From NCBI RefSeq assembly GCF_009391885.1, contig NZ_VZII01000045.1, positions 1 through 41,457 of the forward strand: a stretch of DNA of 41,457 bases, given 5' to 3'. Under the pieces are notes generated by a model. The model was given only the letters and a program-made list of their open reading frames with translations, ran no database searches and was not told the DNA's origin. Position numbers and translations under genes: made by a program. Below, piece after piece: positions 41,244-41,457 of the stretch; the stretch's first letter is position 1, and each line of letters begins with the position of its first letter. Source of the stretch: Pseudomonas sp. MN1F (GTDB lineage: Bacteria > Pseudomonadota > Gammaproteobacteria > Pseudomonadales > Pseudomonadaceae).

Positions 41244-41279
41244 AGAACAGGCCATCAAAAAATTTCAGGAGAGGAATCG

Positions 41280-41457
41280 ATGACCACAGACGACACCCAA
41301 TTCACCGTCGGCAAAACCACGTTTTTCCAAGGCGAACACCAGACCCATCCGCTGTTCCGCATCGAACCCGGCATCCCCTGCCGGGATGCCCGCGAGCAGG
41401 CCTCGGAGTTGATGGGCTATGTAAGAGAGCTGACCATCATCGGCCTGATGGATGAAA
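41280..41457 (+). CDS. DUF3077-like small protein (partial, 3' end outside window)
   Basis: The first 59 residues are visible: MTTDDTQFTVGKTTFFQGEH, then HPLFRIEPGIPCRDAREQASELMGYVRELTIIGLMDE. The pattern LFR(I/V)..G(I/V)P..DA.EQASEL fits DUF3077, a Pseudomonas family of about 90 residues with unknown function. AGGAGAGG lies before the ATG. It follows the MKKIVPDPP-type gene in the same direction, separated by a perfect REP, so it may be expressed from its own promoter or through the REP. Confidence 0.65.
   Translation, partial: MTTDDTQFTVGKTTFFQGEHQTHPLFRIEPGIPCRDAREQASELMGYVRELTIIGLMDE

Noticed and set aside
1..41457. CRISPR array, prophage, insertion sequence or tRNA
   Set aside because: Repeats found are coding tandem units or REP palindromes; no transposase, integrase, cas gene or tRNA-like T-loop was recognised by eye.

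Overview
The window is a GC-rich, gene-dense chromosomal segment from a Pseudomonas, most likely of the P. putida group. This rests on the complete wspABCDEFR operon, the prfB-lysS and ppc-adk-tsaB neighbourhoods, several P. putida-style REP palindromes built on GGCCTCTTCGCGGGT, and several small Pseudomonas-only proteins. The species assignment comes from recalled gene content and order; no search was run. No tRNA, rRNA, insertion sequence, prophage or CRISPR array was seen.

Layout. 1-1361: the end of a tandem-repeat protein, a YscW/YbaY-like lipoprotein and a DUF4197 protein. 1397-6379: an RND efflux pump (adaptor then permease, minus strand) divergent from a TetR regulator, with a perfect inverted repeat between them. 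6498-10716: rsmJ, an unknown protein with an internal duplication, an extensin-like protein, a PEP-mutase/isocitrate-lyase family enzyme, a DUF72 protein and a small unknown protein. 10848-15660: tsaB, adk, ppc and a small divergent gene. 15933-17188: a DUF4398 lipoprotein followed by a DUF4398-like/OmpA lipoprotein, ended by a clear terminator and a REP pair. 17369-21184: a minus-strand cluster of TetR regulator, lipoprotein, DUF1704 (QEGLA) putative metallopeptidase, alpha/beta-hydrolase lipoprotein and a one-helix membrane protein. 21279-23970: lysS and prfB, the latter with its programmed +1 frameshift. 24063-32454: the Wsp surface-sensing system, from receptor WspA to diguanylate cyclase WspR, which controls c-di-GMP. 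32583-33269: a DUF533 protein. 33486-38907: a polyamine-type ABC importer followed by an aminobutyraldehyde-type dehydrogenase, arranged like E. coli ydcSTUVW. 39035-41457: an orphan HicB-like fragment, a large REP pair, an Old Yellow Enzyme reductase, then two small proteins (the second DUF3077-like and cut by the window end).

Most of the window is core housekeeping and signalling. The least explained parts are the roughly 190-nt leader before the small gene at 40917, the DUF1704 cluster, the duplicated unknown protein at 7378, and the tandem-repeat protein at the left edge. The leader has mutually exclusive pairings, one of which would cover the Shine-Dalgarno sequence, so it looks like an undescribed cis-regulatory RNA.
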